Shown piece after piece: positions 9,678 to 18,022 of a DNA stretch of 64,000 nt. How positions within the stretch are numbered: the first letter of the stretch is position 1; each line of letters begins with the position of its first letter. The stretch comes from an uncultured Microbacterium sp. (GTDB lineage Bacteria; Actinomycetota; Actinomycetes; Actinomycetales; Microbacteriaceae). The notes under the pieces were generated by a model. It did no database searches. It was not told where the DNA came from and saw only the letters and a program-made list of their open reading frames with translations. Both the position numbers and the translations under genes were made by a program. The stretch is from the NCBI RefSeq assembly GCF_943912325.1, contig NZ_CALTTX010000008.1, forward strand, positions 1 through 64,000, read 5' to 3'.

Positions 9678-10247
9678 CTACGCCCGAAGCATCCGTTCGA
9701 CGAATTCCGTTACCGCCTGCTCGGTCGAGAGGCCCGTGTCGAGCGGAACCGTCAGGCAGTCGAGCATGAGGCCGTCGATCGCGTAGTGCATGAGCGCGAT
9801 CTCGGTGCGGCCGCCGGGCAGGCCCGCGCGCGCATTGAAGGCGACGTCGTCGTCGAACGCGCGCTGCCGCCACGCACCGAGCGCCCGCGCGACGGCCGGG
9901 CGGCGAGCGGCCTCGAGGCGCAGCTCGAAGAGCGCGAGCGAGACATGCGGGTCGGCGCCGAGCCGGCGAACCACGTCGCGCACATAGTCGGCGAACAGCG
10001 CCGCATCGGGGCGGCGTGAGGCAGTCGAGGGGATCGCGTCGGGGTCAGGGGTCAGGCGCTGTTCGATGCGCTCGACGAGGGCGGCGATCAGCTCGTCGCG
10101 CGAGGGGAAGTAGTTCGACGCCGTGCCACGGGGCGTGCCGGCCGCGGCGTCGACCGCGCGATGCGTGAGCCCCCGCGCGCCCTCGTCGGCGAGCACGCGG
10201 ATCCCCGCGTCGGCGAGGGCGGAGCGGCGTTCGTCGTTACGAACCAT
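9678..10247 (-). CDS. TetR-family transcriptional regulator
   Basis: The protein has 189 residues. The N-terminal ~50 carry a TetR-type HTH (LTHRAVDAAAGTPRGTASNYF, where the recognition helix contains TPRGTASNYF). The all-helical remainder is a ligand domain typical of these repressors. It is divergent from the DHFR-like reductase gene, with a 28-bp inverted repeat in between that is a likely operator for both genes. A TACCAT box six bases before its ATG suggests a leaderless mRNA. The ligand is not known. Confidence 0.88.
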   Translation of the reverse strand: MVRNDERRSALADAGIRVLADEGARGLTHRAVDAAAGTPRGTASNYFPSRDELIAALVERIEQRLTPDPDAIPSTASRRPDAALFADYVRDVVRRLGADPHVSLALFELRLEAARRPAVARALGAWRQRAFDDDVAFNARAGLPGGRTEIALMHYAIDGLMLDCLTVPLDTGLSTEQAVTEFVERMLRA

Positions 10248-10253
10248 GCACCC

Positions 10254-10259
10254 ATGGTA
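10254..10259 (-). promoter_or_regulatory. -10 box for the tetR-type gene
   Basis: TACCAT on the minus strand, six bases upstream of the ATG at 10247. Confidence 0.45.
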
Positions 10260-10275
10260 GCGAAACCACGACGCC

Positions 10276-10303
10276 TGTTGTAGTTTGAGGAGTGACTACG
10301 ACA
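10276..10303. promoter_or_regulatory. Candidate TetR operator
   Basis: TGTTGTAGT (10276-10284) and ACTACGACA (10295-10303) form an inverted repeat with one mismatch and a 10-base spacer. It lies in the divergent intergenic region and overlaps a possible GTG start at 10292. That overlap is one reason to place the reductase start downstream at 10325. Confidence 0.5.
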
Positions 10304-10324
10304 GATGTTGTGATTGGAGACAGG

Positions 10325-10897
10325 ATGCCGGAACTCACCTACTACGTCGCCGTCAGCATCGACGGCTACATCGCAGACCCCTCGGGCGGCTTCGACGCGT
10401 TCCTCGTCGAGGGCGATCACGCGCCCGTCATCTACGGCGAATACGCCGACGCGCTGCCCGGGCACGCGCACTCCGCGCTCGGAGTCGAGCCGCCGCGCAC
10501 CCACTTCGACACGGTGATCATGGGGTGGAACACTCTCGCGCCCGCGCTCGACGCCGGCATCCCGAGCCCCTACCCGCACCTGCGTCAGATCGTCGCCAGC
10601 CGCCAGGCGCGCGACGTCGACCCCGCCATCACGCTGACGCCCGACCCGCTCGCGACCGTCCGCGCGCTGAAGCACGAAGACGGGATCGGAATCTGGCTCT
10701 GCGGCGGCGGTCAGCTCGCGGGTGCGCTGCTCCCCGAGATCGACCGACTCGTGTTGAAGCGCAACCCGGTCGCGTTCGGCAGCGGCATCCCGCTCTTCGG
10801 CGACGCCCCCTACGCGCCGCGCGCCTTCGAGCTAAGGGACACGCGATCGTTCGGTTCGGGCGTCGTGATAGAGGAGTACGCCGCCCGCGCGGCGTGA
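10325..10897 (+). CDS. Dihydrofolate reductase-family protein (RibD C-terminal type)
   Basis: The protein has 190 residues. The N-terminus ELTYYVAVSIDGYIADPSGG and the later TVIMGWNTL and GIWLCGGGQLA motifs are those of the DHFR/RibD-C family, which binds NADPH. The real substrate of these actinobacterial paralogues is unknown; they are not the folate enzyme. The ATG at 10325 is chosen because GGAG lies five bases upstream. An in-frame GTG at 10292 lacks a usable ribosome site and sits in the operator. It is probably repressed by the divergent TetR protein. Confidence 0.85.
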   Translation: MPELTYYVAVSIDGYIADPSGGFDAFLVEGDHAPVIYGEYADALPGHAHSALGVEPPRTHFDTVIMGWNTLAPALDAGIPSPYPHLRQIVASRQARDVDPAITLTPDPLATVRALKHEDGIGIWLCGGGQLAGALLPEIDRLVLKRNPVAFGSGIPLFGDAPYAPRAFELRDTRSFGSGVVIEEYAARAA

Positions 10898-10907
10898 GCA
10901 GCGGCGG

Positions 10908-11564
10908 TCAGGACAGCTCGGCGTCGCGACCGGCGGCGTCGCGGACGACCAGGCGGAAGCCCGAGCGGTCGCCGAGCGTGACTGCGGGGGTCGCGTCGGC
11001 GTCGAGGCCGAAGGCCCGGTAGTTGTCGCTGACGTGGGCGGCGGCTGAGGCATCCACTTCGATCCGTTCGAACGTCACCAGCTCGATCGTCGGCAGCGCG
11101 CCGAGGCCCGGCTGCGGCGACGCGCCCCAGTCGATGAGGAACGGCACGGGTCCGGCGTTGTCGCCGCCGCGCGTGAGCGTCCATTCGAGCAGCCCGCCGT
11201 CTGGCGTGCGCCGCGAGAGCGCCTCGACCGGCCCCGTCTCGACGCCCGCGGCCCGCGCACGCTGCGACACGGCCTCGATATCGTCGGGGTGGATCGCAAA
11301 GCCCACGACGGTCGGCTCGCTGAGCCGGTCGATCCCGAACGTCGTCGGCACAGCTCCCGCCTCGGGATCGGGTCCGATCAGCTCGATGTAGTGCGGGCCG
11401 CGCGCGCCGTCGACCGTCAGCGCGACGAGGTGATTCGCCGTGCCGGTGGGGTGACGGCCGCCCGCGGGCGCGTCGATCCCCGTGCGCTCGCGGAACCACG
11501 CGACGAGTCCCGCGAGGTCGGGCCCCGCGATCACGATGTGATCGAGGGCGGTCGGCCGGCTCAT
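10908..11564 (-). CDS. VOC-family glyoxalase-like protein
   Basis: The protein has 218 residues and begins with the VOC pattern ALDHIVIAGPDLAGLVAWFRERTG. This matches the glyoxalase-like domain (PF13468 type), which uses paired beta-alpha-beta modules to bind a metal or ligand. It is the last gene of the seven-gene operon running down from 19.7 kb; its ATG overlaps the stop of the CMD/peroxidase gene (ATGA). The reaction is unknown. Its place beside a monooxygenase and peroxidase suggests a role in breaking down the imported compound. Confidence 0.82.
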   Translation of the reverse strand: MSRPTALDHIVIAGPDLAGLVAWFRERTGIDAPAGGRHPTGTANHLVALTVDGARGPHYIELIGPDPEAGAVPTTFGIDRLSEPTVVGFAIHPDDIEAVSQRARAAGVETGPVEALSRRTPDGGLLEWTLTRGGDNAGPVPFLIDWGASPQPGLGALPTIELVTFERIEVDASAAAHVSDNYRAFGLDADATPAVTLGDRSGFRLVVRDAAGRDAELS

Positions 11565-12901
11565 GCGTCGCCCCGGCGCCGGGCGGGAACCTCGGGTTCA
11601 CCGAGCGAGAGCATGAGGCGGTTCGCCCAGTTGAAAAACGCCGCCGCCTGCACGATATCGGCGATCGCCGCGTCGTCGAACTCGACGGCGCGCAACGCCT
11701 CGATGTGGGTCGCGTCGAAGCGGGGCGGGGTGTGCGTGAGAGCGACGGATGCTTCGGCGATCGCATTCCACGCCGGCGACCCGAGATCGGCCGTGACGCC
11801 CTCGTCGAGCAGGCGCTGTACGTCGTCGCGGCGCCCCGACTCGCGCGTCGCGGCGGCCGAGTGCACCGACGCGCAGTAGACGCAACCGTTGAGGCGCGAC
11901 GCGACGGTCGCGGCGAGCTCGCGCTCGGCCCGGCCGACTCCGCCGTCGGTGTTGTAGAAGATGTCGAGGTCGGTGAGGGTGCGCGCCTCGAGCGCGTCGG
12001 GGTTGCGCACGAGCAGGCGAAAGTACGGGTTCGCGCGGCGGAAATCGTCGATGAGCGCCTCGTGCTGGCGCGCGCTCAGCGCATCCTGCGCGACCGGCTC
12101 GAGCCATGGCACCCAGCCGAGCCCGTCTTGCGTGAAACGGTCGGGACGCCCGAGATCGGGGTATGCCGTGACACCGGCGGGGAGTGTGGATGCCTCGGGC
12201 CCAGCGGGAGCGCTCGCGTGAGCGGCATCCGTCTCGCCCGCGTTTTGCTCTGCGTCGGCCCGTTCTGTCTCGGCCTGCGCTGTTGCAGCCTCGCCGCCGA
12301 GCACGCGGAGCCCCCACGCGACGCGCAGCTGGAACGCGAGGAACGCCACGAGCTGCGAGAGCGTGACGATGTCGTCGGCGCTCCAGCCCGCATCGACGAG
12401 GGCGCCGAGCGCCGCGGGCGAGGATTCGCGGGGGCGCACGACGAGCAGATGCGCGTGCGCGAGCGCGGCCGCGAGGCGGTCGCCGAGGGCCGACGCGTCG
12501 GGGGCGAACACGGGCGCGGCGGTGCTCTCGGCCGCGAGGCCCCCTTCGCGGTAGGCGCCGAGGGGGCCCGCCACGGTGCCGAGGGCGGCGATCGCGTCGG
12601 CGACGGCCGCGGCGAGACGCTCGTCTTCGTCGGCGAGCAGATCGGCATAGAACGCGCGCCCCGGCTCATACGCGTGCAGCGCCGAGACGAACGCCGCAAC
12701 CGCGTAGCGCTCGGCGTGCGAGAACGTGCTCGCGTCGGTGGGCTCGAGCAGCGCCGCGAACGAGCGCTGCGCGTTCTCGCGCGCCTGCGTCCGGCCCGCA
12801 CGCACAGTGGCGAGAGCCGAAGCGGGACGGATGCCGGTGAGCACATCGATCACGTCGGCCGACGCGGTCGGGGTCGCCGTCGTTTCGGGGGTGGGGGTCA
12901 T
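11561..12901 (-). CDS. Fused CMD-domain and alkylhydroperoxidase-domain protein (Avi_7170/Avi_7169 type)
   Basis: The protein has 446 residues. The N-terminal ~190 resemble the CMD protein family TIGR04029. The C-terminal ~190 resemble the alkylhydroperoxidase family TIGR04030, with the AhpD-type redox motif CVYCASVHS. A Thr/Ala/Glu-rich linker joins them. In other bacteria the two halves are usually separate genes beside a KPN_01858-type monooxygenase, and here that monooxygenase is the upstream neighbour (ATGA overlap). A role in reducing peroxides formed by the flavin enzyme is an inference from the CxxC motif and context. Confidence 0.8.
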   Translation of the reverse strand: MTPTPETTATPTASADVIDVLTGIRPASALATVRAGRTQARENAQRSFAALLEPTDASTFSHAERYAVAAFVSALHAYEPGRAFYADLLADEDERLAAAVADAIAALGTVAGPLGAYREGGLAAESTAAPVFAPDASALGDRLAAALAHAHLLVVRPRESSPAALGALVDAGWSADDIVTLSQLVAFLAFQLRVAWGLRVLGGEAATAQAETERADAEQNAGETDAAHASAPAGPEASTLPAGVTAYPDLGRPDRFTQDGLGWVPWLEPVAQDALSARQHEALIDDFRRANPYFRLLVRNPDALEARTLTDLDIFYNTDGGVGRAERELAATVASRLNGCVYCASVHSAAATRESGRRDDVQRLLDEGVTADLGSPAWNAIAEASVALTHTPPRFDATHIEALRAVEFDDAAIADIVQAAAFFNWANRLMLSLGEPEVPARRRGDA

Positions 12902-14031
12902 GATTCTCCTCGTTCGGGGGCGAGTCCAGCGGCGAAGGCGGAAGTCGTGTGGGCCCGGTGCGCGTCGCGCAGCTGATCGGCCGACGCGGGGCCGACCTGC
13001 CAGCCGAGGCGCGGAGCGACCTCGGTCGCGAGCAGCTCGATCGAGCGCAGCGTCCATTCGTGGGGTGCGTCGATCGAGTGCACCTGGAAGCTGATGTCGG
13101 TGGCTTCGGCGAGAGTGGCATCGGCCGCGAGCGACGCCGCGACCTCGTCGGCCGTGCCGACGTGGGTGTCGGTCACGGCGAAGAGCTCGGCGAGCGACAG
13201 CCCCGACGGATCGACCCCGACGAACTGGCGCACGAGCTTGCGCAGCGCCTCGCCGACGTAGTCGCCGACGCCACCGCGGTTGTGCTCGTCGACGACGAGC
13301 GCGGTGCGCGAAGCGAGCACGCGCGGACTAACCCCCGCGGGCAACGCCTCGCGGTACGCCGCGATGACGGGCAGCTGGATGTCGGCAAGAGTCGCATCGG
13401 GGCGCCCCTCGGGCCGCGGTTGCGTGCGCGAGAGCATGAGGCCGTCGCCGCGCGTGCCCGCCGCGACGGCCCCGGGCACCGAGAAGGTCGCCTGCCAGAT
13501 GCGCTCGGCGAGGTCGCCGCCCGCGGGATACAGCGTCTCGTCGCTGCCGCGGATCCCCCGGCCCTCGAGCGCGTCGAGCAGCACCGCGAAGTGCTCGCCG
13601 AACACCGCACGCCGCTCGTCGAACGACCGCCCGAACGCCGTGAACGACGACGGCGTGCCGCCCGTCGCGAGCCCGAGCTGCACGCGGCCGCCGCTCAGCG
13701 CGTCGACGACGACGGCGTCTTCGGCGACCCGCAGCGGGTCATCGATCGGCAGCGTGACGACGGCCGTGCCGAGGCCGATCCGCGACGTGCGCTGCGCCGC
13801 GGCGCCGAGCAGCACGAACGGCGACGGCAGCCCGCCCTCGGCCTCGTGAAAGTGGTGCTGCGCTATCCACGCCGACGCGAACCCCGCGCGTTCGGCCGCC
13901 TCGATCTGCTCGAGCGCGAACCGGTAGCGATCGGCGGGCGAGGCCTGTTCGAGCAGGCGCGTGAAGACACCGATCCGCGGGGCGGCCGGGTCGGTGTGGT
14001 TCTGGTCGAGCGGATTCGCTGCGTCGGTCAA
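12898..14031 (-). CDS. Luciferase-like FMN-dependent monooxygenase (KPN_01858 family)
   Basis: This 377-residue member of the luciferase-like (LLM) fold matches the pattern of TIGR04027: SAWIAQHHFHEAEGGLPSPF near the N-terminus and GRVQLGLATGGTP in the middle. It should use reduced flavin and O2 on an unknown substrate. The start is TTG at 14031, which overlaps the TGA of the upstream ATPase (TTGA), so it is coupled. The downstream CMD/peroxidase gene overlaps its stop. Context suggests the substrate is brought in by the ABC importer of the same operon. Confidence 0.85.
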   Translation of the reverse strand: MTDAANPLDQNHTDPAAPRIGVFTRLLEQASPADRYRFALEQIEAAERAGFASAWIAQHHFHEAEGGLPSPFVLLGAAAQRTSRIGLGTAVVTLPIDDPLRVAEDAVVVDALSGGRVQLGLATGGTPSSFTAFGRSFDERRAVFGEHFAVLLDALEGRGIRGSDETLYPAGGDLAERIWQATFSVPGAVAAGTRGDGLMLSRTQPRPEGRPDATLADIQLPVIAAYREALPAGVSPRVLASRTALVVDEHNRGGVGDYVGEALRKLVRQFVGVDPSGLSLAELFAVTDTHVGTADEVAASLAADATLAEATDISFQVHSIDAPHEWTLRSIELLATEVAPRLGWQVGPASADQLRDAHRAHTTSAFAAGLAPERGES

Positions 14032-15845
14032 CGGGGGATCCTTTCGGACGGGACGGATGCCGAGAGCCGACCATCGCTCGAGCCCTCGATCCCACTCAGG
14101 CTCTCGCGCAGGCGCGCGCCCGGGATCGCGGCGATGAGGCGCTGCGTGTACGCATCGCGCGGCTGCTCGAAGACCTGCTCGACCGGTCCGTGCTCGACCT
14201 GGCGGCCGCGGTGCAGCACCGAGACGGTGTCGGAGATCTGCCGCACGACCGCGAGATCGTGCGAGATGACGAGGTAGGTCAGCCCGAGTTCGCGCTGCAG
14301 CTCGCCGAGCAAGCGCAGGATCTGCGCCTGCACCGTGACGTCGAGCGCCGAGACGGCTTCGTCGAAGACGACGAGCCGCGGTTCGAGAATGAGCGCGCGG
14401 GCGATCGCGACGCGCTGACGCTGCCCGCCCGAGAGCTCGGCCGGCAGGCGCTCGGCCGCATCGGCGGGCAGCGCGACGCGTTCGAGTGCTTGCGCGACGC
14501 GGGCGGCGCGGCTCGGGCCGGCCGCGCCGGCGTCACCGCGACCGCCGCCGATCCCGAAGTTGCGCAGCGGCTCGGCGAGGATCTCGCCCACGCGCTGGCG
14601 CGGATCGAGCGACGAGAACGGGTTCTGATAGACGAGCTGCGCCGTGCGGCGGTACGCGCGCGTGCGCGCCGAACCCGCGGCTCCGCGGCCCGATGCGAGC
14701 GAGGTGACATCAATCCCGTCGACCCGTATCAGCCCCGCGCTCGGCCGCTGGAACCCCGCGACCGCGCGGCCCGTCGTCGTCTTGCCCGAGCCCGATTCGC
14801 CGACGAGGGCGTGCGTCGTGCCCGCGGGGATCGTGAACGAGACGTCGTCGACCGCGACGAAGGGATGCCGGCGCCCACCGAACTCCTGCCGGAGCCCCTC
14901 GACCACGACGAGCGGCTCGGCCGCGGGGGCGCTCGACGCAGAGGCATCCGTCGCCTGAATTCGCCGCTCGGCACGCTCGGTCACGACGATCCGCGACAGC
15001 GACGGGGCGTCGGCGAGGAGGCGCCGCGTGTAGTCCGCGGTCGGAGCGGCGAGCACATCGCGCGTCGCGCCCTGCTCTTGCACCGCGCCGTCGCGCAGCA
15101 CGACGAGGTGCTCGGAGTGGTCGGCCGCGACCGCGAGGTCGTGCGTGATGAAGAGCACGCCCGTGCCCGTCTCGGTGCGCAGCCGATCGATCAGCTCGAG
15201 CACGCGGCGCTGCACCGTGACGTCGAGGGCGCTCGTCGGCTCGTCGGCGATGATCAGCTCGGGCTCGAGCGCGACGGCCGCGGCGATCAGCACGCGCTGG
15301 CGCATGCCGCCCGAAAGCTCGTGGGGATACTGCCCGGCGCGGCGCTCGGGGTCGTCGATGTCGACGCGTTCGAGCAGGTCGATCACGCGCGCGCGGATGC
15401 GGCGGCGGTCGCGCCAGCCGTGAATGCGCAACGCCTCGGCGACGCTCGCGCCGATCGTCTTGAGCGGGTCGAGCGACGTCGTCGGGTCTTGCGGGATCAC
15501 GCCGATGCGCGCGCCGCGGAGCGCCCGCAAGCGGCTTTCGGACAGGCGCGTGAGATCGAGCGCCGAGCCGGGGGCGGCTTCGCTGGGGCCTTCGCCGCCG
15601 AGTTCGCCCGCGCCCGCGCCCGCATCGCTCAGCAGGATTCCGCCGCCCGTGACCGATCCGCCCGCGGGCAGCAGCCCGATGACGGCCTGCGCGATCGTCG
15701 ACTTGCCCGAACCCGATTCGCCGACGAGCGCCGTCGTCTCGCCGCGGCGCACCGCGAACGACACTCCGCGCACGGCTTCGCGCGGGCCCGTGCGCGTCGC
15801 GTACGCAACCCGCAGGTCATCGACCGTGAGCAGGGGGGCGCTCAT
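14028..15845 (-). CDS. Peptide-type ABC importer, double ATPase subunit (DppD-DppF fused)
   Basis: The protein has 605 residues and holds two complete ABC ATPase domains in one chain. Each has Walker A (GESGSGKST and GESGSGKTT), signature (LSGGMRQR and LSGGQRQR) and Walker B motifs. This is the usual DppD/OppD-like plus DppF/OppF-like fusion seen in many importers of peptides or similar solutes. The ATG at 15845 overlaps the stop of the permease upstream (ATGA). It energises the two permeases encoded before it. Confidence 0.92.
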   Translation of the reverse strand: MSAPLLTVDDLRVAYATRTGPREAVRGVSFAVRRGETTALVGESGSGKSTIAQAVIGLLPAGGSVTGGGILLSDAGAGAGELGGEGPSEAAPGSALDLTRLSESRLRALRGARIGVIPQDPTTSLDPLKTIGASVAEALRIHGWRDRRRIRARVIDLLERVDIDDPERRAGQYPHELSGGMRQRVLIAAAVALEPELIIADEPTSALDVTVQRRVLELIDRLRTETGTGVLFITHDLAVAADHSEHLVVLRDGAVQEQGATRDVLAAPTADYTRRLLADAPSLSRIVVTERAERRIQATDASASSAPAAEPLVVVEGLRQEFGGRRHPFVAVDDVSFTIPAGTTHALVGESGSGKTTTGRAVAGFQRPSAGLIRVDGIDVTSLASGRGAAGSARTRAYRRTAQLVYQNPFSSLDPRQRVGEILAEPLRNFGIGGGRGDAGAAGPSRAARVAQALERVALPADAAERLPAELSGGQRQRVAIARALILEPRLVVFDEAVSALDVTVQAQILRLLGELQRELGLTYLVISHDLAVVRQISDTVSVLHRGRQVEHGPVEQVFEQPRDAYTQRLIAAIPGARLRESLSGIEGSSDGRLSASVPSERIPR

Positions 15846-16804
15846 GAGGCATCCTTTCGCGATGAATCGATTGATGCCGGAACGGATGCCGGTCGTCCCG
15901 GCCGCAGTCGACCGAGCGCGCGCCCGACCGTGCCATCGCGCAGCGCCTCGCTCAGGCGGTTGGTCGAGAGCACGACCGCGACGACGACGAGGCCCGGCAG
16001 CACCGTCAGCCACCACGCGGTCGCGACGTAGTTGCGGCCCTCGGCGATGAGCAGGCCCCACTCGGGCGTGGGCGGCGGCGCGCCGTACCCGAGGAACCCG
16101 AGGGTCGAGATCTGCAGGATCGCGGCGCCGAACTGCAGCGCGACGAGCGCGACGATGGGAGTCAGCGCATTGGGCACGACGTGCCGCGCGAGCACACGCC
16201 AGAACGTGCCGCCCGAACCGTAGGCGGCCTCGATGTAGTCCTGCACGCGCACTGCGACGACTTGCGAGCGCGCGAGCCGCGCGAACACCGCGATCGAGGT
16301 GATGCCGACCGCGAGCGCCGCATTCGTCGTGCCGAATCCGAGCAGGATCACGACGCTGAGCGACAGCAGCAGCGCCGGAATCGCGAGCAGCACGTCGACG
16401 AGGCGCATGAGCACGTCGTCGAGCCAGCCGGGTCGCGCGCCCGCGACGATCCCGATCGCGCCGCCGACGATGAAGCCCACGGCGACCGCGACGAGGGCCG
16501 CGAGGACGGATTCGGACGCCCCGTGCACGACGCGCGTGTAGACGTCGCGGCCGACCGAGTCGGTGCCGAACCAGTGCGCGAGCGACGGCGCCTGCAGTGC
16601 CTTGGCGGTCTGCGCCGTGGGGTCGCCGGGAGCGAAAACGCTCGGGAAGAGCGCCCACGCGAGGGCGAGCACGATGACCACGAGGGCGATGACGAGCCCC
16701 GCGGGAGCGAGGCGACGGGCGCGGGAACCGCGAGCGGGGGCGCCCGACGGATCGGCGCCGCGGCGCGCGACCGAGGGCACGAGGGTCGCGAGCACGGCGT
16801 TCAT
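15842..16804 (-). CDS. Peptide-type ABC importer permease (DppC-like)
   Basis: This 320-residue inner-membrane protein has about six helices and the BPD permease core. It includes the DppC-type GTDSVGRDVYTRVVHGA motif after the first helix and an EAAYGSGG coupling loop. It pairs with the DppB-like subunit encoded just upstream. Start and stop codons overlap both neighbours by four bases. The ~45-residue cytosolic N-terminus before the first helix is longer than typical. Confidence 0.9.
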   Translation of the reverse strand: MNAVLATLVPSVARRGADPSGAPARGSRARRLAPAGLVIALVVIVLALAWALFPSVFAPGDPTAQTAKALQAPSLAHWFGTDSVGRDVYTRVVHGASESVLAALVAVAVGFIVGGAIGIVAGARPGWLDDVLMRLVDVLLAIPALLLSLSVVILLGFGTTNAALAVGITSIAVFARLARSQVVAVRVQDYIEAAYGSGGTFWRVLARHVVPNALTPIVALVALQFGAAILQISTLGFLGYGAPPPTPEWGLLIAEGRNYVATAWWLTVLPGLVVVAVVLSTNRLSEALRDGTVGRALGRLRPGRPASVPASIDSSRKDAS

Positions 16805-17859
16805 CGGGCGGCTCCCGTGGCGTCGGCGGTGTGGGCGTCGGCGGCGGGCGCTGCGTCGGCGGTTGCGAGAGCGGGGGTCGGGGCTGTGCCGGAGGCATCC
16901 ACTCGCCTGCTCTGCCCTCGCGAGCCGCCGCGCGCACTCGTGCGCAGGCGCGCGTCGAGCACGGGGTAGAGCAGGTCGACGATGAGGTTGATGATGACGA
17001 AGACGAGGGTCGAGAGCACGACGACCGCCATGAGCACGGGGGTGTCGCGGTTGGCGACGGCCTGCGCCGTGAGTTGGCCGATGCCCGCGCGACCGAAGAC
17101 CGTCTCGGTCACGACGGCGCCGCCGATCAGCTCGCCGAACAGCACGCCCGCCATCGTGAGGGTCGGCAGCAGGGCGTTGCGGCCGACGCCGTGCCACAGC
17201 AGCCAATTCACGCCCGCGCCGCGCGCCCGCATGACCTGCACGAACGGCTGTGCCCGCACTTCGTCGATGCTGCGGATGAGCACTTGCGACAGCGGCGCCG
17301 CGATCGGGATCGCGATCGTCAGCACGGGCAAGATGAGCGCCTGCACGGGGTTCGCGCCGATGAGAGGCACGATCCGCAGCTGGAACGAAAAGACCTGGAT
17401 CAGCACGATTCCGATCCAGAACACCGGCACCGAGACGAACAGCGGCGGCAGCGAACGAAAAACGCGGCGGAGCGGATTGCCCGCGCCATACGTCGCCGTG
17501 AACGCGATCGCGACCGCGAGAACCACCGCGACGATGATCGAGAGCACCGCGAGCACGAGCGTCTCGGGCAGGGCCGCGCCGATGAGCGTCGAGACCGGCG
17601 CGCCCGTCTGCACGGAGTAGCCGAAGTCGCCGCGCACGAACGCGAGGGTCGATTCGATGAAGCGCACGATCACGGGCCGGTCGGCGCCGTACGCCTGGCG
17701 GATCTCGTCGAGCTGCGCGGGGCTCAGCCCCAGTTCGGGCGAGCCGAAACGCGCGAGCACGGCATCGCCCGGCAGCAGCGCGAGCAACACGTACGCGACC
17801 GTGTAGGCGAGCACGAGCACGACGATCGCCTGACCGAGGCGGCGGGCGATGTACGTCAT
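16801..17859 (-). CDS. Peptide-type ABC importer permease (DppB-like)
   Basis: This 352-residue protein has the DppB N-terminal helix MTYIARRLGQAIVVLVLAY, a TM-rich core and the coupling loop (VMRARGAGVNW). The last ~45 residues are an Ala/Thr/Asp-rich hydrophilic tail not usual for DppB. It is the second gene of the operon, behind the binding-protein gene and a hairpin (17911-17947) that probably reduces read-through. Its stop overlaps the start of the DppC-like gene. Confidence 0.9.
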   Translation of the reverse strand: MTYIARRLGQAIVVLVLAYTVAYVLLALLPGDAVLARFGSPELGLSPAQLDEIRQAYGADRPVIVRFIESTLAFVRGDFGYSVQTGAPVSTLIGAALPETLVLAVLSIIVAVVLAVAIAFTATYGAGNPLRRVFRSLPPLFVSVPVFWIGIVLIQVFSFQLRIVPLIGANPVQALILPVLTIAIPIAAPLSQVLIRSIDEVRAQPFVQVMRARGAGVNWLLWHGVGRNALLPTLTMAGVLFGELIGGAVVTETVFGRAGIGQLTAQAVANRDTPVLMAVVVLSTLVFVIINLIVDLLYPVLDARLRTSARGGSRGQSRRVDASGTAPTPALATADAAPAADAHTADATGAAR

Positions 17860-17910
17860 GGGGGGGGCTTTCGGGTCGTGCTTGTGTGTTTTTGGCGAGT
17901 GGATGCCGCG

Positions 17911-17947
17911 GGGTGCGGCCGCTGTCTCAACGAGAGCGGCCGCACCC
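17911..17947 (-). terminator. Intra-operon attenuating hairpin
   Basis: A perfect 13-bp stem (17911-17923 with 17935-17947) and 11-base loop lie in the 163-bp gap between the binding-protein gene and its permeases. There is no T-run on the minus strand, so partial termination or 3'-end protection is likely. That would explain how the binding protein can be made in excess of the membrane parts. Confidence 0.6.
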
Positions 17948-18022
17948 GTGCGGTTATTCCCTGTTCACCGGCTCAGCGAGGTTGCGCGGTTCGGTGGTTT
18001 TGGCGCTCAGCGGTTTCGGCGC

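Noticed and set aside
10292..10324. GTG at 10292 as start of the DHFR-like gene
   Set aside because: It has no usable ribosome site and lies within the inverted-repeat operator; the ATG at 10325 has GGAG five bases upstream and begins exactly at the conserved fold.
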